Positions 44,694 through 56,430 of a stretch of DNA of 64,000 nt are shown here, one piece after another. Position numbers and translations under genes: made by a program. The first letter of the stretch is position 1, and every line of letters begins with the position of its first letter. This DNA is from Macrococcoides canis. GTDB taxonomy: Bacteria; Bacillota; Bacilli; Staphylococcales; Staphylococcaceae. Location of the stretch: the NCBI RefSeq assembly GCF_002119805.1, contig NZ_CP021059.1:806001-870000 (forward strand). The letters run 5' to 3'. Under the pieces are notes generated by a model. The model was not told the DNA's origin. It saw only the letters and a program-made list of their open reading frames with translations, and did no database searches.

Positions 44694-44779
44694 CGAACGT
44701 TTAATATTATTATAGCAGTAAACAATCTAAAAATACGAACAAAAAAATATTTTTTGATAAAAAAATCCGCAATCGTTCG
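44694..44779. promoter_or_regulatory. candidate PurR boxes between folD and purE
   Basis: CGAAC cores occur at 44694-44698 and 44736-44740, and an inverted GTTCG at 44775-44779, in A/T-rich surroundings. The last pair faces inward and lies just upstream of the purE -35. Gram-positive PurR binds pairs of such CGAA-core boxes, usually 16-17 nt apart; here the gap is 34 nt. No purine riboswitch was seen. Confidence 0.5.
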
Positions 44780-44788
44780 TTTTTTACG

Positions 44789-44817
44789 TTGAAAAAAGTA
44801 CGTGTCATTGTTATGCT
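44789..44817 (+). promoter_or_regulatory. promoter of the purine operon
   Basis: TTGAAA (44789-44794), a 17-bp spacer and TATGCT (44812-44817), predicting a leader of about 55 nt before purE. Confidence 0.6.
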
Positions 44818-44877
44818 ATATAAGTAATATACACATAAATGAAGTCGATTTTCAAATAATTATAAAGGGTGATAGTT

Positions 44878-45360
44878 GTGACAGTAGCAGTAATAATGGG
44901 ATCTTCTTCTGACTGGGAGACGATGAAAGAAGCGGTGACAATGCTGGAAGCTTTCGGTATCGACTATGAGGCAAGTGTTGTTTCTGCGCATCGTACACCC
45001 CTTGAGATGGTTGATTTTGCGAAGTCTGCACGAGAGAAAGGGATTGAGATTATTATCGCGGGTGCTGGTGGTGCGGCGCACTTGCCGGGAATGGTCGCTT
45101 CGATGACGACGCTTCCGGTGATCGGTGTGCCGATCGAATCGAAAGCTTTGAAAGGGATGGATTCCTTATTATCTATCGTACAGATGCCTGGTGGGATTCC
45201 GGTAGCGACAACTGCTATCGGTAAGCCGGGTGCGAAGAATGCCGGTATTCTTGCTGCGCGTATGCTCAGCTTGAAGGATAGTGCTTTAGTACAGAAGCTG
45301 GACGATTTCGAAGCATCTTTAGTCAAGAAAGTGGAGGCGATGCAGCATGACCTTAAATAA
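44878..45360 (+). CDS. purE: N5-carboxyaminoimidazole ribonucleotide mutase PurE
   Basis: A 160-residue enzyme; converts N5-CAIR to CAIR. The [12 protein letters not shown] substrate-binding loop is at the start, SAHRTP near 43 (catalytic His), and [12 protein letters not shown]-type sequence near 67. GTG 44878 is chosen as AAAGGG lies 8 nt upstream; an earlier in-frame GTG overlaps this. First gene of an operon of eleven pur genes, overlapping purK by 14 nt. Confidence 0.95.
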   Translation: MTVAVIMGSSSDWETMKEAVTMLEAFGIDYEASVVSAHRTPLEMVDFAKSAREKGIEIIIAGAGGAAHLPGMVASMTTLPVIGVPIESKALKGMDSLLSIVQMPGGIPVATTAIGKPGAKNAGILAARMLSLKDSALVQKLDDFEASLVKKVEAMQHDLK

Positions 45361-46465
45361 ATTCACGCTCGGTGACACGATTGGGATTATCGGCGGGGGT
45401 CAGCTTGGTAAGATGATGGCACAGTCCGCACAGCGTATGGGATTTAAAGTCGCTGTGCTTGATCCGGATGACAGCTGTCCGGCACGCTTTGTTGCACATC
45501 ATTTCGTACATGCGCCGTACAATGATATTGACGGGTTGAAGGAGTTAAGCAGCTATAGCGACGTCATCACCTATGAATTTGAGAATATTAATGCAGAGGC
45601 GCTTGAAGTTATCGCGAAGGAAAATCATGTACCTCAAGGTTTTGAGACGGTAAACATACTGCAGAATCGTCTGAGCGAGAAGGAAGCGATCGCAAAGAGC
45701 GGTGCGACGGTTGTTCCTTATAAGCGTATTGAAGGGGCATCTGATGTTGATGATGCCATCCGTGAAATTGGTCTGCCGCTTGTTTTAAAGACTGTGTTTG
45801 GTGGCTATGATGGTAAAGGTCAGCTTGTTGTGACAGATGAAGCGCAGCTGGAGGAAGCTTACGCAATGGCTGACGGCAATATTCTCGTTGCAGAGAAACG
45901 TATTGAGCTTGACCGTGAGATTTCGATTACAGCATCACGCAATCTTCAGGGCGAGGTCGTGTATTTCCCTGTACAGGAGAATGTACACCGCAATCAGATT
46001 CTGTTCAGTACGACAGTGAAGCCTGTGCATGAATATACTGAGTCAGCGATTGCAGAGGTTGAGAAGATTATTAGCAGGATTCACTTTGTCGGAACGTTTA
46101 CAGTCGAATTCTTTATCGATAAAGCAGGAAAGTTATACGTCAATGAAATTGCGCCGCGTCCTCACAATTCCGGACATTATTCAATTGAGGCATGTGATTA
46201 TTCGCAGTTTGATACACACATCCTGTCTGTACTTGGCTATACTTTACCGAAACAAATCAAGCTCCACAGCACTGCTGTCATGTATAACCTGCTAGGACAG
46301 GATCTGGATCTGATGGAGCATCTCTTCCCGGAACATCCGGAATGGCACGTTCATGTGTATGGTAAGGAGACGAGAAAAGAAAATAGAAAGATGGGTCATA
46401 TTACCCTTTTAATAGACGATAACACGGATACCTATTATCCTATATATGAGGAGCTGATGAAATGA
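45347..46465 (+). CDS. purK: N5-carboxyaminoimidazole ribonucleotide synthase PurK
   Basis: A 372-residue ATP-grasp enzyme that forms N5-CAIR from AIR, ATP and bicarbonate. Motifs are [16 protein letters not shown] at about 14-29, [15 protein letters not shown] near 145 (ATP-grasp loop), [18 protein letters not shown] near 262. Ribosome site GGAGG lies within the end of purE; overlaps purC by 4 nt. Confidence 0.95.
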   Translation: MTLNKFTLGDTIGIIGGGQLGKMMAQSAQRMGFKVAVLDPDDSCPARFVAHHFVHAPYNDIDGLKELSSYSDVITYEFENINAEALEVIAKENHVPQGFETVNILQNRLSEKEAIAKSGATVVPYKRIEGASDVDDAIREIGLPLVLKTVFGGYDGKGQLVVTDEAQLEEAYAMADGNILVAEKRIELDREISITASRNLQGEVVYFPVQENVHRNQILFSTTVKPVHEYTESAIAEVEKIISRIHFVGTFTVEFFIDKAGKLYVNEIAPRPHNSGHYSIEACDYSQFDTHILSVLGYTLPKQIKLHSTAVMYNLLGQDLDLMEHLFPEHPEWHVHVYGKETRKENRKMGHITLLIDDNTDTYYPIYEELMK

Positions 46466-47163
46466 CTTTAGTTTATGAAGGAAAAGCAAAGCGTGTATTC
46501 AGTACAGATGAGGACCATGTGTTCCGCATCGAATACAAAGATGAAGTAACTGCAGGAAATGGTGCAAAGAAAGATAAGATGGCTGGTAAAGGTCGACTGA
46601 ACAACTTGATTACAAGCTATTTCTTCGAGCGACTTGCCAAAGAAGGGCTTGAGTCTCATTTTATCAAGAAGTTAAGCGATACAGAACAGCTGGTTAAAGA
46701 AGTTACGATTATTCCACTTGAAGTTGTTGTCAGAAACTATGCCGCAGGTTCAATTGTTAAGCGTCTCGGCTTTGACAAAGGTGAAGCATTTGCGTCACCG
46801 CTTGTTGAGTTCTATTACAAGGAAGATGCACTGAACGATCCGATTATTACAGATGACCATGTGAAGTTGCTTGGGATTGCTGATGATAATGATATTAGTG
46901 AGCTGAAACGTCAGGCGCTCGTCGTTAATGATATGCTCGTTAAGATTATGGATGAGATGAACTTACAGCTCATTGATTTTAAGATTGAGTTCGGTAAGGA
47001 TCAGGACGGTAACATCCTGCTTGCTGATGAAATTTCACCTGATACATGCCGCATCTGGGATAAGGACACGAAAGAAAACTTTGATAAAGACGTATACAGA
47101 GAAGACACTGGTTCACTGATTGATACTTATACTAAATTTTATAATAAACTGGAGGCTTTATAA
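46462..47163 (+). CDS. purC: SAICAR synthetase PurC
   Basis: A 233-residue enzyme that joins CAIR and aspartate with ATP. It has the family's YEGKAKRVF start, [11 protein letters not shown] near 90, DDHVKLLG near 130 and [15 protein letters not shown] near 190. Length is normal. Translationally coupled to purK by a 4-nt overlap and 2 nt before purS. The expected purB (next enzyme) is not in this window. Confidence 0.95.
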   Translation: MTLVYEGKAKRVFSTDEDHVFRIEYKDEVTAGNGAKKDKMAGKGRLNNLITSYFFERLAKEGLESHFIKKLSDTEQLVKEVTIIPLEVVVRNYAAGSIVKRLGFDKGEAFASPLVEFYYKEDALNDPIITDDHVKLLGIADDNDISELKRQALVVNDMLVKIMDEMNLQLIDFKIEFGKDQDGNILLADEISPDTCRIWDKDTKENFDKDVYREDTGSLIDTYTKFYNKLEAL

Positions 47164-47165
47164 TC

Positions 47166-47426
47166 ATGACTAAAATCGAACTACACATCACATTACAACC
47201 ACAAGTATTAGATACACAAGGACAAACTTTAACACGCGCGGTACACGACCTAGGCTACAAACAAGTGAACGATATCCGTGTAGGTAAAGTGTTATATATG
47301 ACAGTAGACGAAGCTAGCGAACAGGCAGTTGCAAACGTTGTGAACACATTAAGCGAGAAATTATTTGCGAACACTGTAATCGAAGAATACAGCTACAAAA
47401 TTGTTGAAGATGAGGAGACGAAATAA
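47166..47426 (+). CDS. purS: FGAM synthetase small subunit PurS
   Basis: An 86-residue subunit that joins PurQ to PurL in the three-part FGAM synthetase of Gram-positives. It has the [19 protein letters not shown]-type start and the [10 protein letters not shown] strand. One-base overlap with purQ. Confidence 0.94.
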   Translation: MTKIELHITLQPQVLDTQGQTLTRAVHDLGYKQVNDIRVGKVLYMTVDEASEQAVANVVNTLSEKLFANTVIEEYSYKIVEDEETK

Positions 47427-48088
47427 TGAAATTTGCTGTGATTGAATTTCCAGGTTCAAACTGTGATCGCGATATGTTCAATGCAGCTTTGAATACTGGA
47501 TTTGAAGCGGAATATGTAGATTATCGTAAGACGTCACTTGAAGGTTTTGACGGCGTGTTAATCCCAGGCGGATTCTCATTTGGTGATTACCTACGTTGTG
47601 GTGCGATGGCACGTGTTGCGCCAATCGTTCCTGAAGTGAAGCGCCTTGCTGCTGAAGGTAAACCAGTGCTTGGTGTATGTAATGGTTTCCAGATCTTAAC
47701 GGAGATCGGTCTATTACCTGGTGCGTTAATGCATAATACGAAGCATCAGTTTATCTGCCAGAATGAACCGCTTAAAATCGTCAATAACGACACGAAATTT
47801 ACACATAAATATGATAAGGATGAAACAGTGATCTATCCGATTGCTCATGGTGAAGGGAACTATTACTGTTCAGAAGAGACGTTAGCAGAACTTAAAGCGA
47901 ACAATCAAATTATCTTATCTTACAATGATAATCCGAACGGATCGATCGAAGATATCGCAGGTATCGTGAATAAAGAAGGTAACGTATGCGGTATGATGCC
48001 TCACCCAGAACGTGCGATGGAAGCATTGCTTGGTACGGATGACGGTGTGAAATTATTCGAATCAATTTTAGAAAGCTGGGGGAAATAA
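47426..48088 (+). CDS. purQ: FGAM synthetase glutaminase subunit PurQ
   Basis: A 220-residue class I glutamine amidotransferase. FPGSNCDRD at the start, the nucleophile Cys in [13 protein letters not shown] near residue 86, and the His-Glu pair in [14 protein letters not shown] near 194. It gives ammonia to PurL. Two nt separate it from purL. Confidence 0.95.
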   Translation: MKFAVIEFPGSNCDRDMFNAALNTGFEAEYVDYRKTSLEGFDGVLIPGGFSFGDYLRCGAMARVAPIVPEVKRLAAEGKPVLGVCNGFQILTEIGLLPGALMHNTKHQFICQNEPLKIVNNDTKFTHKYDKDETVIYPIAHGEGNYYCSEETLAELKANNQIILSYNDNPNGSIEDIAGIVNKEGNVCGMMPHPERAMEALLGTDDGVKLFESILESWGK

Positions 48089-48090
48089 TC

Positions 48091-50277
48091 ATGGTCAAGT
48101 TTTTAGAACCAACTGCAAATGAAATTAAAGAGAATAAATTATACCAGGATATGGGGCTTTCAGATAAAGAATACGACAAAGTTGTCGATATTTTAGGGCG
48201 TATGCCAAACTATACAGAAATCGGAATCTTCTCAGTAATGTGGAGTGAGCACTGTTCATACAAACATTCTAAACCATTCTTAAAGCAGTTCCCGACAACA
48301 GGTGAACGCGTATTGATGGGTCCTGGTGAAGGTGCAGGTGTCGTGGATATCGGTGATAATCAAGCCGTTGTATTCAAGGTTGAATCACACAACCACCCAT
48401 CTGCAATTGAACCGTACCAAGGTGCAGCGACAGGTGTCGGCGGTATCGTACGTGATATCGTATCAATCGGTGCGCGTCCAATCCAGTTACTTAACAGCTT
48501 ACGTTTCGGTGAGTTAACAGAGAAGCAGAACCAGCGTCTATTTAAAGGGGTCGTTGCAGGTATCGGTGGTTACGGTAACTGTATCGGTATCCCTACAGTT
48601 GCAGGTGAGATTGAATTCGATCGTCAGTATGACGGAAATCCGCTTGTTAATGCGATGTGTGTCGGTATTATCGACCATGACAAGATTCAAAAAGGAACTG
48701 CAAAAGGTGAAGGCAATCCAGTTATCTACGTTGGACTTAAGACAGGCCGTGACGGGATTCACGGTGCAACATTCGCTTCAGAAGAATTAAGTGAAGAGAG
48801 CGAATCTAAACGTCCATCAGTACAGATCGGTGACCCATTCGTTGGTAAGAAATTGATGGAAGCAACATTAAAAGCAATTACTTTCCCTGAACTTGTCGGT
48901 ATCCAGGATATGGGTGCAGCAGGTCTGACGTCATCGAGTTCTGAAATGGCGGCTAAAGGTGGCAGCGGTATCCATCTTGAACTTGAAAAAGTTCCGACGC
49001 GTGAAGCAGGAATCTCTCCTTATGAGATGATGTTATCTGAAACACAGGAACGTATGCTTCTTGTTGTTGAAAAAGGAACAGAGCAGAAGTTCTTAGACTT
49101 ATTCGACCATTATGAACTAGATAGTGCCGTTATTGGTGAAGTAACAAATACAGACCGTTTCGTATTAACGTATGAAGGTGAAGTGTTTGCAGATATTCCG
49201 GTACAGCCATTATCTGATGAAGCACCAGTTTACGTACTTGAAGGGCGTGCTGCACAGTTTGAGGATATGAATCACGATTACTCGAATATCGATGCACAGG
49301 ATACATTAATCAAACTATTATCTCACCCGACGATGGCGTCTAAAAACTGGGCATATGGTCAGTACGATCAGCAAGTCGGTGCCAACACAATTATTAAACC
49401 AGGACTTTCAGCGGGTGTAACACGTGTTGAAGGTACAAATAAAGCGATCGCTGCAACACTTGACGGTGAGGCGCGCTACGTATTTAATAACCCATACGAA
49501 GGCGGTAAGATGGTCGTTGCTGAAGCATATCGTAACTTGATAGCTGTAGGTAGCTTACCACTTGCGATGACAGACTGCTTAAACTACGGTAACCCTGAGA
49601 AACCGGAAATCTATCAGCAGCTCGCAGATTCAACACGCGGTATGGCTGAAGCGTGTGGCGCACTGAATACACCAGTTGTTTCAGGTAACGTAAGCTTATA
49701 CAACGAAACAAAAGGTGAAGCCATATTCCCGACACCAGTCGTCGGTATGGTTGGATTGATCGAAGATGTGAACTATCTAGTAGACTTCAAACCTTCTAAA
49801 GGTGACACGATCTATTTCGTCGGAGATATTAAAGCAGACTTCGGTGGCAGCCAGATTGAGAAGCTATTATTCAATGAGGTGGCGCACACAGATGTAACAG
49901 TCGATCTTGACAAAGAAGTAGCACGTGGTGAAGCAATTCGAGAGCACATTATTGATGGTAAGCTTGGACACGTTCAGGCAGTCGGTAAAGGTGGCGTCGG
50001 CGTGAAACTTGCACAGATCGCAGCTTACTTCAATACAGGTCTTGAAGCGAAGCTTGATGTGAATGATGCAGAACTATTTGCTGAAACACAAGGGAACTAC
50101 ATTGTTATCGCGAAACAAGGTAAGGAAATTAATATCGAAGGCGCACAAGCAATCGGTGCATTTGGAACAGATTCATTTAAATTATCTACAAACCAAGGTG
50201 AAGTTACATTAGATGTAAATACTGTAACGGATGCTTGGAAAGGGGCAATTCACGCATGTATGACATCAGAGGTCTAA
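48091..50277 (+). CDS. purL: FGAM synthetase large subunit PurL
   Basis: A 728-residue enzyme of the short Gram-positive type that works with PurS and PurQ to make [19 protein letters not shown] near 50, [20 protein letters not shown] near 90, and a second ATP-binding half with [11 protein letters not shown]-type sequence near 590. The last 22 nt overlap the purF start region. Confidence 0.95.
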   Translation: MVKFLEPTANEIKENKLYQDMGLSDKEYDKVVDILGRMPNYTEIGIFSVMWSEHCSYKHSKPFLKQFPTTGERVLMGPGEGAGVVDIGDNQAVVFKVESHNHPSAIEPYQGAATGVGGIVRDIVSIGARPIQLLNSLRFGELTEKQNQRLFKGVVAGIGGYGNCIGIPTVAGEIEFDRQYDGNPLVNAMCVGIIDHDKIQKGTAKGEGNPVIYVGLKTGRDGIHGATFASEELSEESESKRPSVQIGDPFVGKKLMEATLKAITFPELVGIQDMGAAGLTSSSSEMAAKGGSGIHLELEKVPTREAGISPYEMMLSETQERMLLVVEKGTEQKFLDLFDHYELDSAVIGEVTNTDRFVLTYEGEVFADIPVQPLSDEAPVYVLEGRAAQFEDMNHDYSNIDAQDTLIKLLSHPTMASKNWAYGQYDQQVGANTIIKPGLSAGVTRVEGTNKAIAATLDGEARYVFNNPYEGGKMVVAEAYRNLIAVGSLPLAMTDCLNYGNPEKPEIYQQLADSTRGMAEACGALNTPVVSGNVSLYNETKGEAIFPTPVVGMVGLIEDVNYLVDFKPSKGDTIYFVGDIKADFGGSQIEKLLFNEVAHTDVTVDLDKEVARGEAIREHIIDGKLGHVQAVGKGGVGVKLAQIAAYFNTGLEAKLDVNDAELFAETQGNYIVIAKQGKEINIEGAQAIGAFGTDSFKLSTNQGEVTLDVNTVTDAWKGAIHACMTSEV

Positions 50278-51674
50278 ACGAAGAGTGTGGCGTATTCGGT
50301 ATCTGGGGTCACCCAAATGCCGCTGAGCTCACATATATGGCACTGCATTCATTACAGCACCGTGGTCAGGAAGGTGCAGGTATCGTGTGTTCTGACGAGA
50401 AGAATATTTATGGTGCGCGTGGTATGGGATTATTACCAGAAGCGATCAGCCAGGTGAAGCTCGATTCATTAAGCAGCTTTCATCATGCGATCGGTCATGT
50501 GCGCTATGCAACGACAGGTGCGTCTGAACTGTCTAACGTACAGCCATTTATCTTCAAGCATTCTAAAGGAGATATCGGTCTTGCGCATAACGGGAACTTG
50601 ACGAACGCGGAACAGATTAAGCTTGCACTGGAATCAGAAGGCGCAATCTTCCAGACGTCTAGTGACTCTGAAGTGTTAGGACACCTGCTTTTAAAGGCGA
50701 AATCAGATAATAAGCTGAATAACTTAAAGGCATCATTAAACCAGATTAAAGGTGCATTTTCATTTCTTGTATTACATCCAGAGAAACTCTTTGTAGCCCG
50801 TGACTCACACGGTGTACGTCCGCTGATGCTCGGTAAGGTTGACGGCGCGTACTGCGTAGCAAGTGAGACGTGTGCCTTTACAGCGGTCGGTGCAGAATAT
50901 ATTCGCGATATCGAACCCGGTGAAGTGCTGACATTGTCTCATGACGGTTTAGCAGAAGATGTGTATACGATCGATACACAGTCTAATATGTGTTCTATGG
51001 AGTATGTCTACTTTGCACGTCCGGACTCTGAGTTCCGTAAGCATTCCATCTATGAAGTACGTAAAGCATTAGGACGCAGACTGTTCGAAGAGATGAATAT
51101 CGAAGCGGACGTTGTCATCGGTGTACCGGACTCTTCATTACAGGCAGCGAAAGGTTTCTCTGAAGCAAGTGGCATTCTGAACGAACAAGGCTTGATCAAG
51201 AACCGCTATGTCGGCAGAACGTTTATCTCACCGAACCAGAAGATGCGTGAACGTGCAGTGCGTATGAAGCACTCACCGATTCGTGACGTTATTGAAGGTA
51301 AACGCGTCGTTGTTATCGATGACTCGATCGTGCGTGGTACGACGAGTAAGTTTATCGTCAAGACATTAAAGCAGGCTGGTGCAAAAGAAGTGCATATGGC
51401 AATCTCTAGTCCGCCGCTGATTCATCCATGTTACTACGGTATCGATGTATCAACGCATGCAGAACTTATCGCAGCGAATAAAAGTGTCGCTGAAATCGAA
51501 GCAGAGCTGGAAGTAGATTCACTGACGTATTTATCGGTGGATGGGATGCACGAAGTATTCCGTTCATTTGATTCGAAAGGTGAATGTAATGCCTGCTTTA
51601 CAGGAAACTACCCGATCGAAATCGTTGATCATGTATTACCAGAAGAAAAAGAGAAGAAGAAGAAGGGAGTATAA
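50256..51674 (+). CDS. purF: amidophosphoribosyltransferase PurF
   Basis: A 472-residue enzyme that commits PRPP to purine synthesis. The N-terminal glutaminase includes [13 protein letters not shown], in which Cys follows a short leader (catalytic Cys after propeptide removal), and [17 protein letters not shown] sequence near 30. The PRPP loop [20 protein letters not shown] lies near 350. Start ATG 50256 with AAAGGGG upstream, inside the end of purL. Other in-frame upstream starts have no support. Confidence 0.95.
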   Translation: MYDIRGLNEECGVFGIWGHPNAAELTYMALHSLQHRGQEGAGIVCSDEKNIYGARGMGLLPEAISQVKLDSLSSFHHAIGHVRYATTGASELSNVQPFIFKHSKGDIGLAHNGNLTNAEQIKLALESEGAIFQTSSDSEVLGHLLLKAKSDNKLNNLKASLNQIKGAFSFLVLHPEKLFVARDSHGVRPLMLGKVDGAYCVASETCAFTAVGAEYIRDIEPGEVLTLSHDGLAEDVYTIDTQSNMCSMEYVYFARPDSEFRKHSIYEVRKALGRRLFEEMNIEADVVIGVPDSSLQAAKGFSEASGILNEQGLIKNRYVGRTFISPNQKMRERAVRMKHSPIRDVIEGKRVVVIDDSIVRGTTSKFIVKTLKQAGAKEVHMAISSPPLIHPCYYGIDVSTHAELIAANKSVAEIEAELEVDSLTYLSVDGMHEVFRSFDSKGECNACFTGNYPIEIVDHVLPEEKEKKKKGV

Positions 51675-51676
51675 TT

Positions 51677-52699
51677 ATGGCTGAAAGTTATAAACAATCA
51701 GGTGTTGATATCCATGCAGGATATGAAGCTGTTGAACGCATGAAAAAGCATGTGAATAAGACGATGCGTAAAGAAGTGCTGGGAGGGCTTGGCAGTTTCG
51801 GCGCAGCATTCGACTTGTCACAGCTGAACATGAAAGCACCGGTACTTGTGTCAGGTACAGATGGTGTCGGTACGAAGCTCCGTCTTGCGATTGATAGTGA
51901 TCGCCATGACACGATTGGAATCGATGCAGTGGCAATGTGCGTGAACGACATCTTAACGACAGGTGCGATGCCGTTATACTTCCTTGATTACTTAGCGTTA
52001 AATAAAGTAGACCCTGTGATCGTCGAACAGATCGTTAAAGGGGTAGCGGATGGCTGCTTAGAAAGTGAATGTGCACTGATCGGCGGAGAGACTGCAGAGA
52101 TGGGCGATATGTATCATACAGGTGATTACGATATCGCAGGATTTGCTGTCGGTGCTGTTGAGAAGGATGCATATATTACAGGTGAGAAAATCGCTGAAGG
52201 TGATGTTATTCTAGGACTTGCATCAAGCGGTATTCATTCTAACGGATATAGTCTCGTACGTAAGATCATTAAAGATAGCAATCTGGATTTAAATGCTGAA
52301 TTTGAAAACGGTAAGACGTTACTGGATGTTGTACTAGAACCGACACGCCTTTATGTGAAGAGCGCAAAAGCAATTTTAAATGCAGCTGATGTACACGGTA
52401 TGTGTCACGTGACGGGCGGCGGCTTTATCGAAAACGTTCCGCGTGTATTTACAGGCGAAGGTTTATATCCTGAAATCGATGTGACGAACATTCCACGTCA
52501 GAAGATCTTTGATCTGCTGCAGGAAAAAGGGAATATCGACAAAACGGAAATGTACAATATCTTTAATATGGGTATCGGATTTATCTTTATCGTACCAGCG
52601 GAAGATGTTGAGAAGGTACGTAGCGCCGTTAACGAAGAAGTATTCGAAATCGGACGCGTCGTGCGTGGCGATGAAGAAATCGAGATTAAAGGTGTGTAA
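51677..52699 (+). CDS. purM: phosphoribosylformylglycinamidine cyclo-ligase (AIR synthetase) PurM
   Basis: A 340-residue enzyme that closes the imidazole ring. [20 protein letters not shown] at the start, [14 protein letters not shown] near 57, [12 protein letters not shown] near 134, [12 protein letters not shown] near 190, and [14 protein letters not shown] near 240. Two nt from purF and from purN. Confidence 0.95.
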   Translation: MAESYKQSGVDIHAGYEAVERMKKHVNKTMRKEVLGGLGSFGAAFDLSQLNMKAPVLVSGTDGVGTKLRLAIDSDRHDTIGIDAVAMCVNDILTTGAMPLYFLDYLALNKVDPVIVEQIVKGVADGCLESECALIGGETAEMGDMYHTGDYDIAGFAVGAVEKDAYITGEKIAEGDVILGLASSGIHSNGYSLVRKIIKDSNLDLNAEFENGKTLLDVVLEPTRLYVKSAKAILNAADVHGMCHVTGGGFIENVPRVFTGEGLYPEIDVTNIPRQKIFDLLQEKGNIDKTEMYNIFNMGIGFIFIVPAEDVEKVRSAVNEEVFEIGRVVRGDEEIEIKGV

Positions 52700-52701
52700 C
52701 T

Positions 52702-53268
52702 ATGGTTAAAGTCGCGATATTTGCTTCAGGTAACGGCTCGAACTACGAGAAGATTATGGAGAATATTCAGGCAGGGTTTCTTGATCATATTGAAGTGACA
52801 GGCTTATATACAGATAAATGTAGCGCGTTCGCCATTGAACGCGCACGTCGTTTTGATACGCCTGTGCATATCTTTGAACTTAAAACATTTGACAGTAAAG
52901 TGGCGTATGAAAGTGCGATACTGGAACAGTTAAAGCTGGATGGTGTCGAATGGATCATCCTTGCAGGTTATATGAAGCTTATCGGCAGTACGTTACTTGA
53001 TGCATATGAAGGTAAGATGATCAATATACACCCATCGATACTGCCAAGCTTCCCTGGTGTGAATGCAGTTGGACAGGCGCTCGATTATGGCTGCCGCGTC
53101 AGTGGCGCAACAGTACATTATGTCGATAGCGGCATGGACACAGGTAAGATCATCGACCAGATGAGCTGTCCGATATACGAAGAAGATACAGCGGAAACAT
53201 TGCAGCTGCGTATACAGAATCTAGAATATGAACTTTATCCGCGCGTCATCAAGAAAATTATTCGATAA
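52702..53268 (+). CDS. purN: phosphoribosylglycinamide formyltransferase PurN
   Basis: A 188-residue formyl-THF-dependent enzyme. It has [15 protein letters not shown] at the start, LAGYMKLIG near 90, and the catalytic [12 protein letters not shown] near 108-119 with the downstream Asp in [14 protein letters not shown] near 140. It depends on FolD-made formyl-THF. Eleven nt before purH. Confidence 0.95.
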   Translation: MVKVAIFASGNGSNYEKIMENIQAGFLDHIEVTGLYTDKCSAFAIERARRFDTPVHIFELKTFDSKVAYESAILEQLKLDGVEWIILAGYMKLIGSTLLDAYEGKMINIHPSILPSFPGVNAVGQALDYGCRVSGATVHYVDSGMDTGKIIDQMSCPIYEEDTAETLQLRIQNLEYELYPRVIKKIIR

Positions 53269-53279
53269 GGAGTCTACTT

Positions 53280-54758
53280 ATGAGAAAAGCATTATTAAGT
53301 GTGTCAGATAAAACAGGGATCATCCCATTTGCACAGCGTTTAACAGAACTTGACTTTGAACTTTATTCAACAGGTGGTACGAAAAAAGCATTAGAGGACA
53401 ACAATATTCCGGTAAAATCAGTAAGTGAACTGACGAACTTCCCAGAAATTATGGATGGTCGTGTGAAGACATTGCATCCGAACATTCACGGTGGAATATT
53501 AGCGGACCGCAGCAACCCAGAACACGTAAAAGCGATGGAAACACATGGGATTGCACCGCTTGACCTCGTTGTTGTTAACCTTTATCCATTTGAAGCGACT
53601 GTTGCAAATCCAGATGTCACTGAAATGGATGCAATCGAGAATATCGATATCGGTGGACCGACGATGTTACGTTCATCTGCAAAGAACTTCAAGCATGTGA
53701 TCACAGTCGTAGATCCTGCAGACTATGACGTTGTCATCGATAAGTTAAAGTCGGACACGTTAGATGAAGCATTCCGTAAACAGCTGATGATCAAAGTGTT
53801 CACACACACAAACCAATACGATGCAGCAATTGTTAACTTCTTCAGCGATAATACATCGTCACTACGTTACGGTGAAAACCCGCATCAGAAGGCGCGTTTC
53901 ATCAAGACAGATGCGAAACCGAACACGTTAGCAGGTGCACGTGTACTGCACGGTAAACCGTTAAGCTTCAATAATATTAAAGATGCAGATGCGACACTTT
54001 TCTTAGTGAAACAGTTTGATATGCCTGCTGCTGTTGCAGTGAAGCATATGAATCCATGTGGTGTCGGTACAGGTGAAGTGATCAGTGAAGCATTCCAGAA
54101 CGCCTACGATGCTGACAGCCAGAGCATCTTCGGAGGAATCGTCGCATTAAACCGTGAAGTCGATAAAGAGACAGCTGAAAAGATGCATGCCATCTTCTTA
54201 GAAGTGATCATCGCGCCGAAGTTCAGCGATGCAGCACTGGAAATATTAACAGCGAAGAAAAATATTCGTCTCCTGGAAATTGATATGGATACAGACAAAG
54301 GTGAAGAAGAATTCGTCTCTGTATCTGGTGGGTATCTCGTTCAGGATAAGGATCTGCTGAACGTAACGCGTGACGATATGCGTGTCGTAACAGAAGCAAA
54401 ACCGACAGAAGCGCAGTGGAAAGCGATTGAGCTCGGCTGGAAAGTCGTAAAAAGCGTGAAAAGTAATGCCATCGTTCTTGCAAACGATAAGCAGACCGTA
54501 GGAATCGGTGCAGGTCAGATGAACCGTGTCGGTGCTGCGAAGATTGCTATCGAACGCGCGATTGAAATTAACGAGAATGTCGTCCTTGCAAGCGACGGCT
54601 TCTTCCCGATGTCTGATACGGTTGAAACTGCACATGCTGCAGGTATTAAATGTATCGTTCAGCCTGGTGGTTCAATCAAAGATCAGGATTCAATCGACAA
54701 AGCGAATGAGTTCGGCATCGCCATGGTGATGACGGATGTCAGACACTTTAAACATTAG
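53280..54758 (+). CDS. purH: bifunctional AICAR transformylase/IMP cyclohydrolase PurH
   Basis: A 492-residue protein. N-terminal IMP cyclohydrolase ([41 protein letters not shown]) and C-terminal AICAR transformylase ([12 protein letters not shown] near 194, [12 protein letters not shown] near 250, ending [15 protein letters not shown] and QPGGSIKDQ). Makes IMP. AAGGAG lies before the start. Confidence 0.96.
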   Translation: MRKALLSVSDKTGIIPFAQRLTELDFELYSTGGTKKALEDNNIPVKSVSELTNFPEIMDGRVKTLHPNIHGGILADRSNPEHVKAMETHGIAPLDLVVVNLYPFEATVANPDVTEMDAIENIDIGGPTMLRSSAKNFKHVITVVDPADYDVVIDKLKSDTLDEAFRKQLMIKVFTHTNQYDAAIVNFFSDNTSSLRYGENPHQKARFIKTDAKPNTLAGARVLHGKPLSFNNIKDADATLFLVKQFDMPAAVAVKHMNPCGVGTGEVISEAFQNAYDADSQSIFGGIVALNREVDKETAEKMHAIFLEVIIAPKFSDAALEILTAKKNIRLLEIDMDTDKGEEEFVSVSGGYLVQDKDLLNVTRDDMRVVTEAKPTEAQWKAIELGWKVVKSVKSNAIVLANDKQTVGIGAGQMNRVGAAKIAIERAIEINENVVLASDGFFPMSDTVETAHAAGIKCIVQPGGSIKDQDSIDKANEFGIAMVMTDVRHFKH

Positions 54759-54767
54759 GAGGCAGCT

Positions 54768-56003
54768 ATGAATATATTAGTAATCGGAAGCGGTGGCCGT
54801 GAACATGCACTGGCGCGAAAGCTCGGACAGTCACCACGTGTCACTGAAGTATTCGTGATCAAAGGCAATGATGCGATGGCACGTGAAGCAACGATCGTAG
54901 ATATCGCTGAAGATGATCATGACGCTATCGTACAGTTTGCGCAGGATAACAAGATTGAACTCGTCGTTGTAGGTCCAGAGCAGCCATTGATCGATGGATT
55001 AAGCAATCGATTAATGACTGCAGGCATTAAAGTATTTGGTCCAAACAGTAAGGCGGCACAGATGGAAGGTTCTAAAGACTTCGCCAAAGTATTGATGAAG
55101 AAATATGATATTCCAACTGCAAGCTATGAAACAATTGAAAATAAAGCAGATGCACTTAAATATCTAGATGAAAAAGGCACACCGATCGTTATTAAATACG
55201 ACGGTCTTGCTGCCGGTAAAGGTGTTGTCGTTGCGATGGACCGTGAAACGGCGGTTGATGCAATCAATGATTTCTATGCAGAAGAAGGCGCGAAAGTTGT
55301 CTTTGAAGAGTACCTTGAAGGAGAAGAATATTCTCTCATGGTAATTGTCAACGATGACTTCTGCATCCCATTTGATACGATTGCACAGGACCATAAACGT
55401 GCATTTGATGGCGATGAAGGTCCGAACACTGGCGGTATGGGGGCATACTGTCCGGTAAGTCATATTTCTGACGACGTGCTGCAGACGACTTACGATACAA
55501 TCGTCTATCCGACAGTGCGTGCAATGCATGAAGAAGGCCTGAACTATTTCGGTGTACTGTACGTCGGCGCAATCTTGACCGCTGACGGCCCGAAAGTCAT
55601 CGAATTTAACGCACGTTTCGGTGACCCGGAAGCGCAGGTGCTATTAAGACGACTGGAAACGGATCTCGTAGAGCTGATTGAAGCAGCACATCAGAAAACA
55701 GAATTAGACTTAGTATGGCATAACAAGTCTATCTGTGGTGTCGTGCTGGCATCGAACGGATATCCAGGCAGCTACGATAAAGGTGCTGTCGTTGAAGGCT
55801 ATGATTATCAGGATGACTATATCGTGAGCGCATTAAAACGCGTAGATGATACATGGGTGACGAGCGGAGGACGTGTTATGCTGGCATTTGGTGAAGGTGA
55901 TGACCTGGCACAGGCACAGCAAGCTGCATATGAAAACGTCAAGAAGATTAAGAGTGACGGACTGTTCTACAGAACAGATATCGGAAATAAAGGATTAAAA
56001 TAA
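54768..56003 (+). CDS. purD: phosphoribosylamine-glycine ligase PurD
   Basis: A 411-residue ATP-grasp enzyme. [20 protein letters not shown] at the start, [13 protein letters not shown] near 65, [16 protein letters not shown] near 140, [13 protein letters not shown] near 215, [14 protein letters not shown] near 280. The last gene of the pur operon, followed immediately by a terminator. Confidence 0.96.
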   Translation: MNILVIGSGGREHALARKLGQSPRVTEVFVIKGNDAMAREATIVDIAEDDHDAIVQFAQDNKIELVVVGPEQPLIDGLSNRLMTAGIKVFGPNSKAAQMEGSKDFAKVLMKKYDIPTASYETIENKADALKYLDEKGTPIVIKYDGLAAGKGVVVAMDRETAVDAINDFYAEEGAKVVFEEYLEGEEYSLMVIVNDDFCIPFDTIAQDHKRAFDGDEGPNTGGMGAYCPVSHISDDVLQTTYDTIVYPTVRAMHEEGLNYFGVLYVGAILTADGPKVIEFNARFGDPEAQVLLRRLETDLVELIEAAHQKTELDLVWHNKSICGVVLASNGYPGSYDKGAVVEGYDYQDDYIVSALKRVDDTWVTSGGRVMLAFGEGDDLAQAQQAAYENVKKIKSDGLFYRTDIGNKGLK

Positions 56004-56041
56004 AGAGAGGCGAGAACAGTAGTGTTCTGCCTCTCTTTATT
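56002..56041 (+). terminator. terminator of the purine operon, copy of the palindromic repeat
   Basis: A 10-bp outer stem (AAAGAGAGGC/GCCTCTCTTT) plus inner AGAAC/GTTCT pairing, starting within the purD stop. Its reverse complement, GGCAGAACACT-ACT-GTTC then GCCTCTCT, is nearly the repeat seen at 56136-56162. Confidence 0.9.
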
Positions 56042-56047
56042 TTAAAC

Positions 56048-56158
56048 GGCGGAACAAAAGTTGCCACTACGACAAAAACCGGACAAAAACTATAAATCAA
56101 AGTGCGATTTATTAGTTTTGCCCGGTTTTTGCTTGTGGCAGAACACTTTTGTTCCGGC
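56048..56158. repeat. 111-nt imperfect palindrome, MITE-like intergenic element
   Basis: Nested complementary blocks run almost end to end: GGAACAAAAG (56051-56060) with CTTTTGTTCC (56146-56155), TGCCAC (56062-56067) with GTGGCA (56135-56140), CAAAAACCGG (56073-56082) with CCGGTTTTTG (56122-56131), and ATAAATC near 56092 with GATTTAT at 56106-56112. Transcribed, it would make one long hairpin. It lies between two convergent genes. Confidence 0.75.
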
Positions 56159-56162
56159 CTCT

Positions 56163-56291
56163 CTATTCAAATGTCTTCTGTACGTCTTCTTTCGTCTGTT
56201 CTTGACCTTCTGAATTATTATCCTGTTTCTTCTCTTCTTGTTCTTTCGCTTCTTCTGCGTTATTCTTTAATACTTCGTATTTATCTGTCAT
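56163..56291 (-). CDS. 42-residue acidic, Glu/Lys/Gln-rich small protein
   Basis: A short ORF with an excellent AAGGAGG 7 nt before the ATG at 56291. The product begins MTDKYEVLKNNAEEAKEQEE and ends EDVQKTFE. It is highly charged, helix-prone and without hydrophobic segments, so soluble and perhaps disordered. I recall short acidic proteins like this as common in staphylococcal genomes, but no function is known to me. Ribosome site and codon use support expression. Confidence 0.7.
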   Translation of the reverse strand: MTDKYEVLKNNAEEAKEQEEKKQDNNSEGQEQTKEDVQKTFE

Positions 56292-56383
56292 GATAGTTCC
56301 TCCTTAAGGTTATTATAGTATTATTTACCCGTCAGAAATGGAGTTAAACATCTCGGTCTTAAGCATGATTTTAATGAAATGGT

Positions 56384-56412
56384 AGGACATTTCTCATAAA
56401 ACACATTATAAT
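56384..56412 (+). promoter_or_regulatory. promoter of the 420-residue membrane protein
   Basis: AGGACA (56384-56389), a 17-bp spacer and TATAAT (56407-56412), 18 nt before the start. Confidence 0.6.
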
Positions 56413-56430
56413 ATGGAATGAGGTGGAATT

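Noticed and set aside
45837-46295. ORFs inside purK in other frames
   Set aside because: Shadow frames of a conserved enzyme, with no ribosome sites and Arg/Leu-rich composition.
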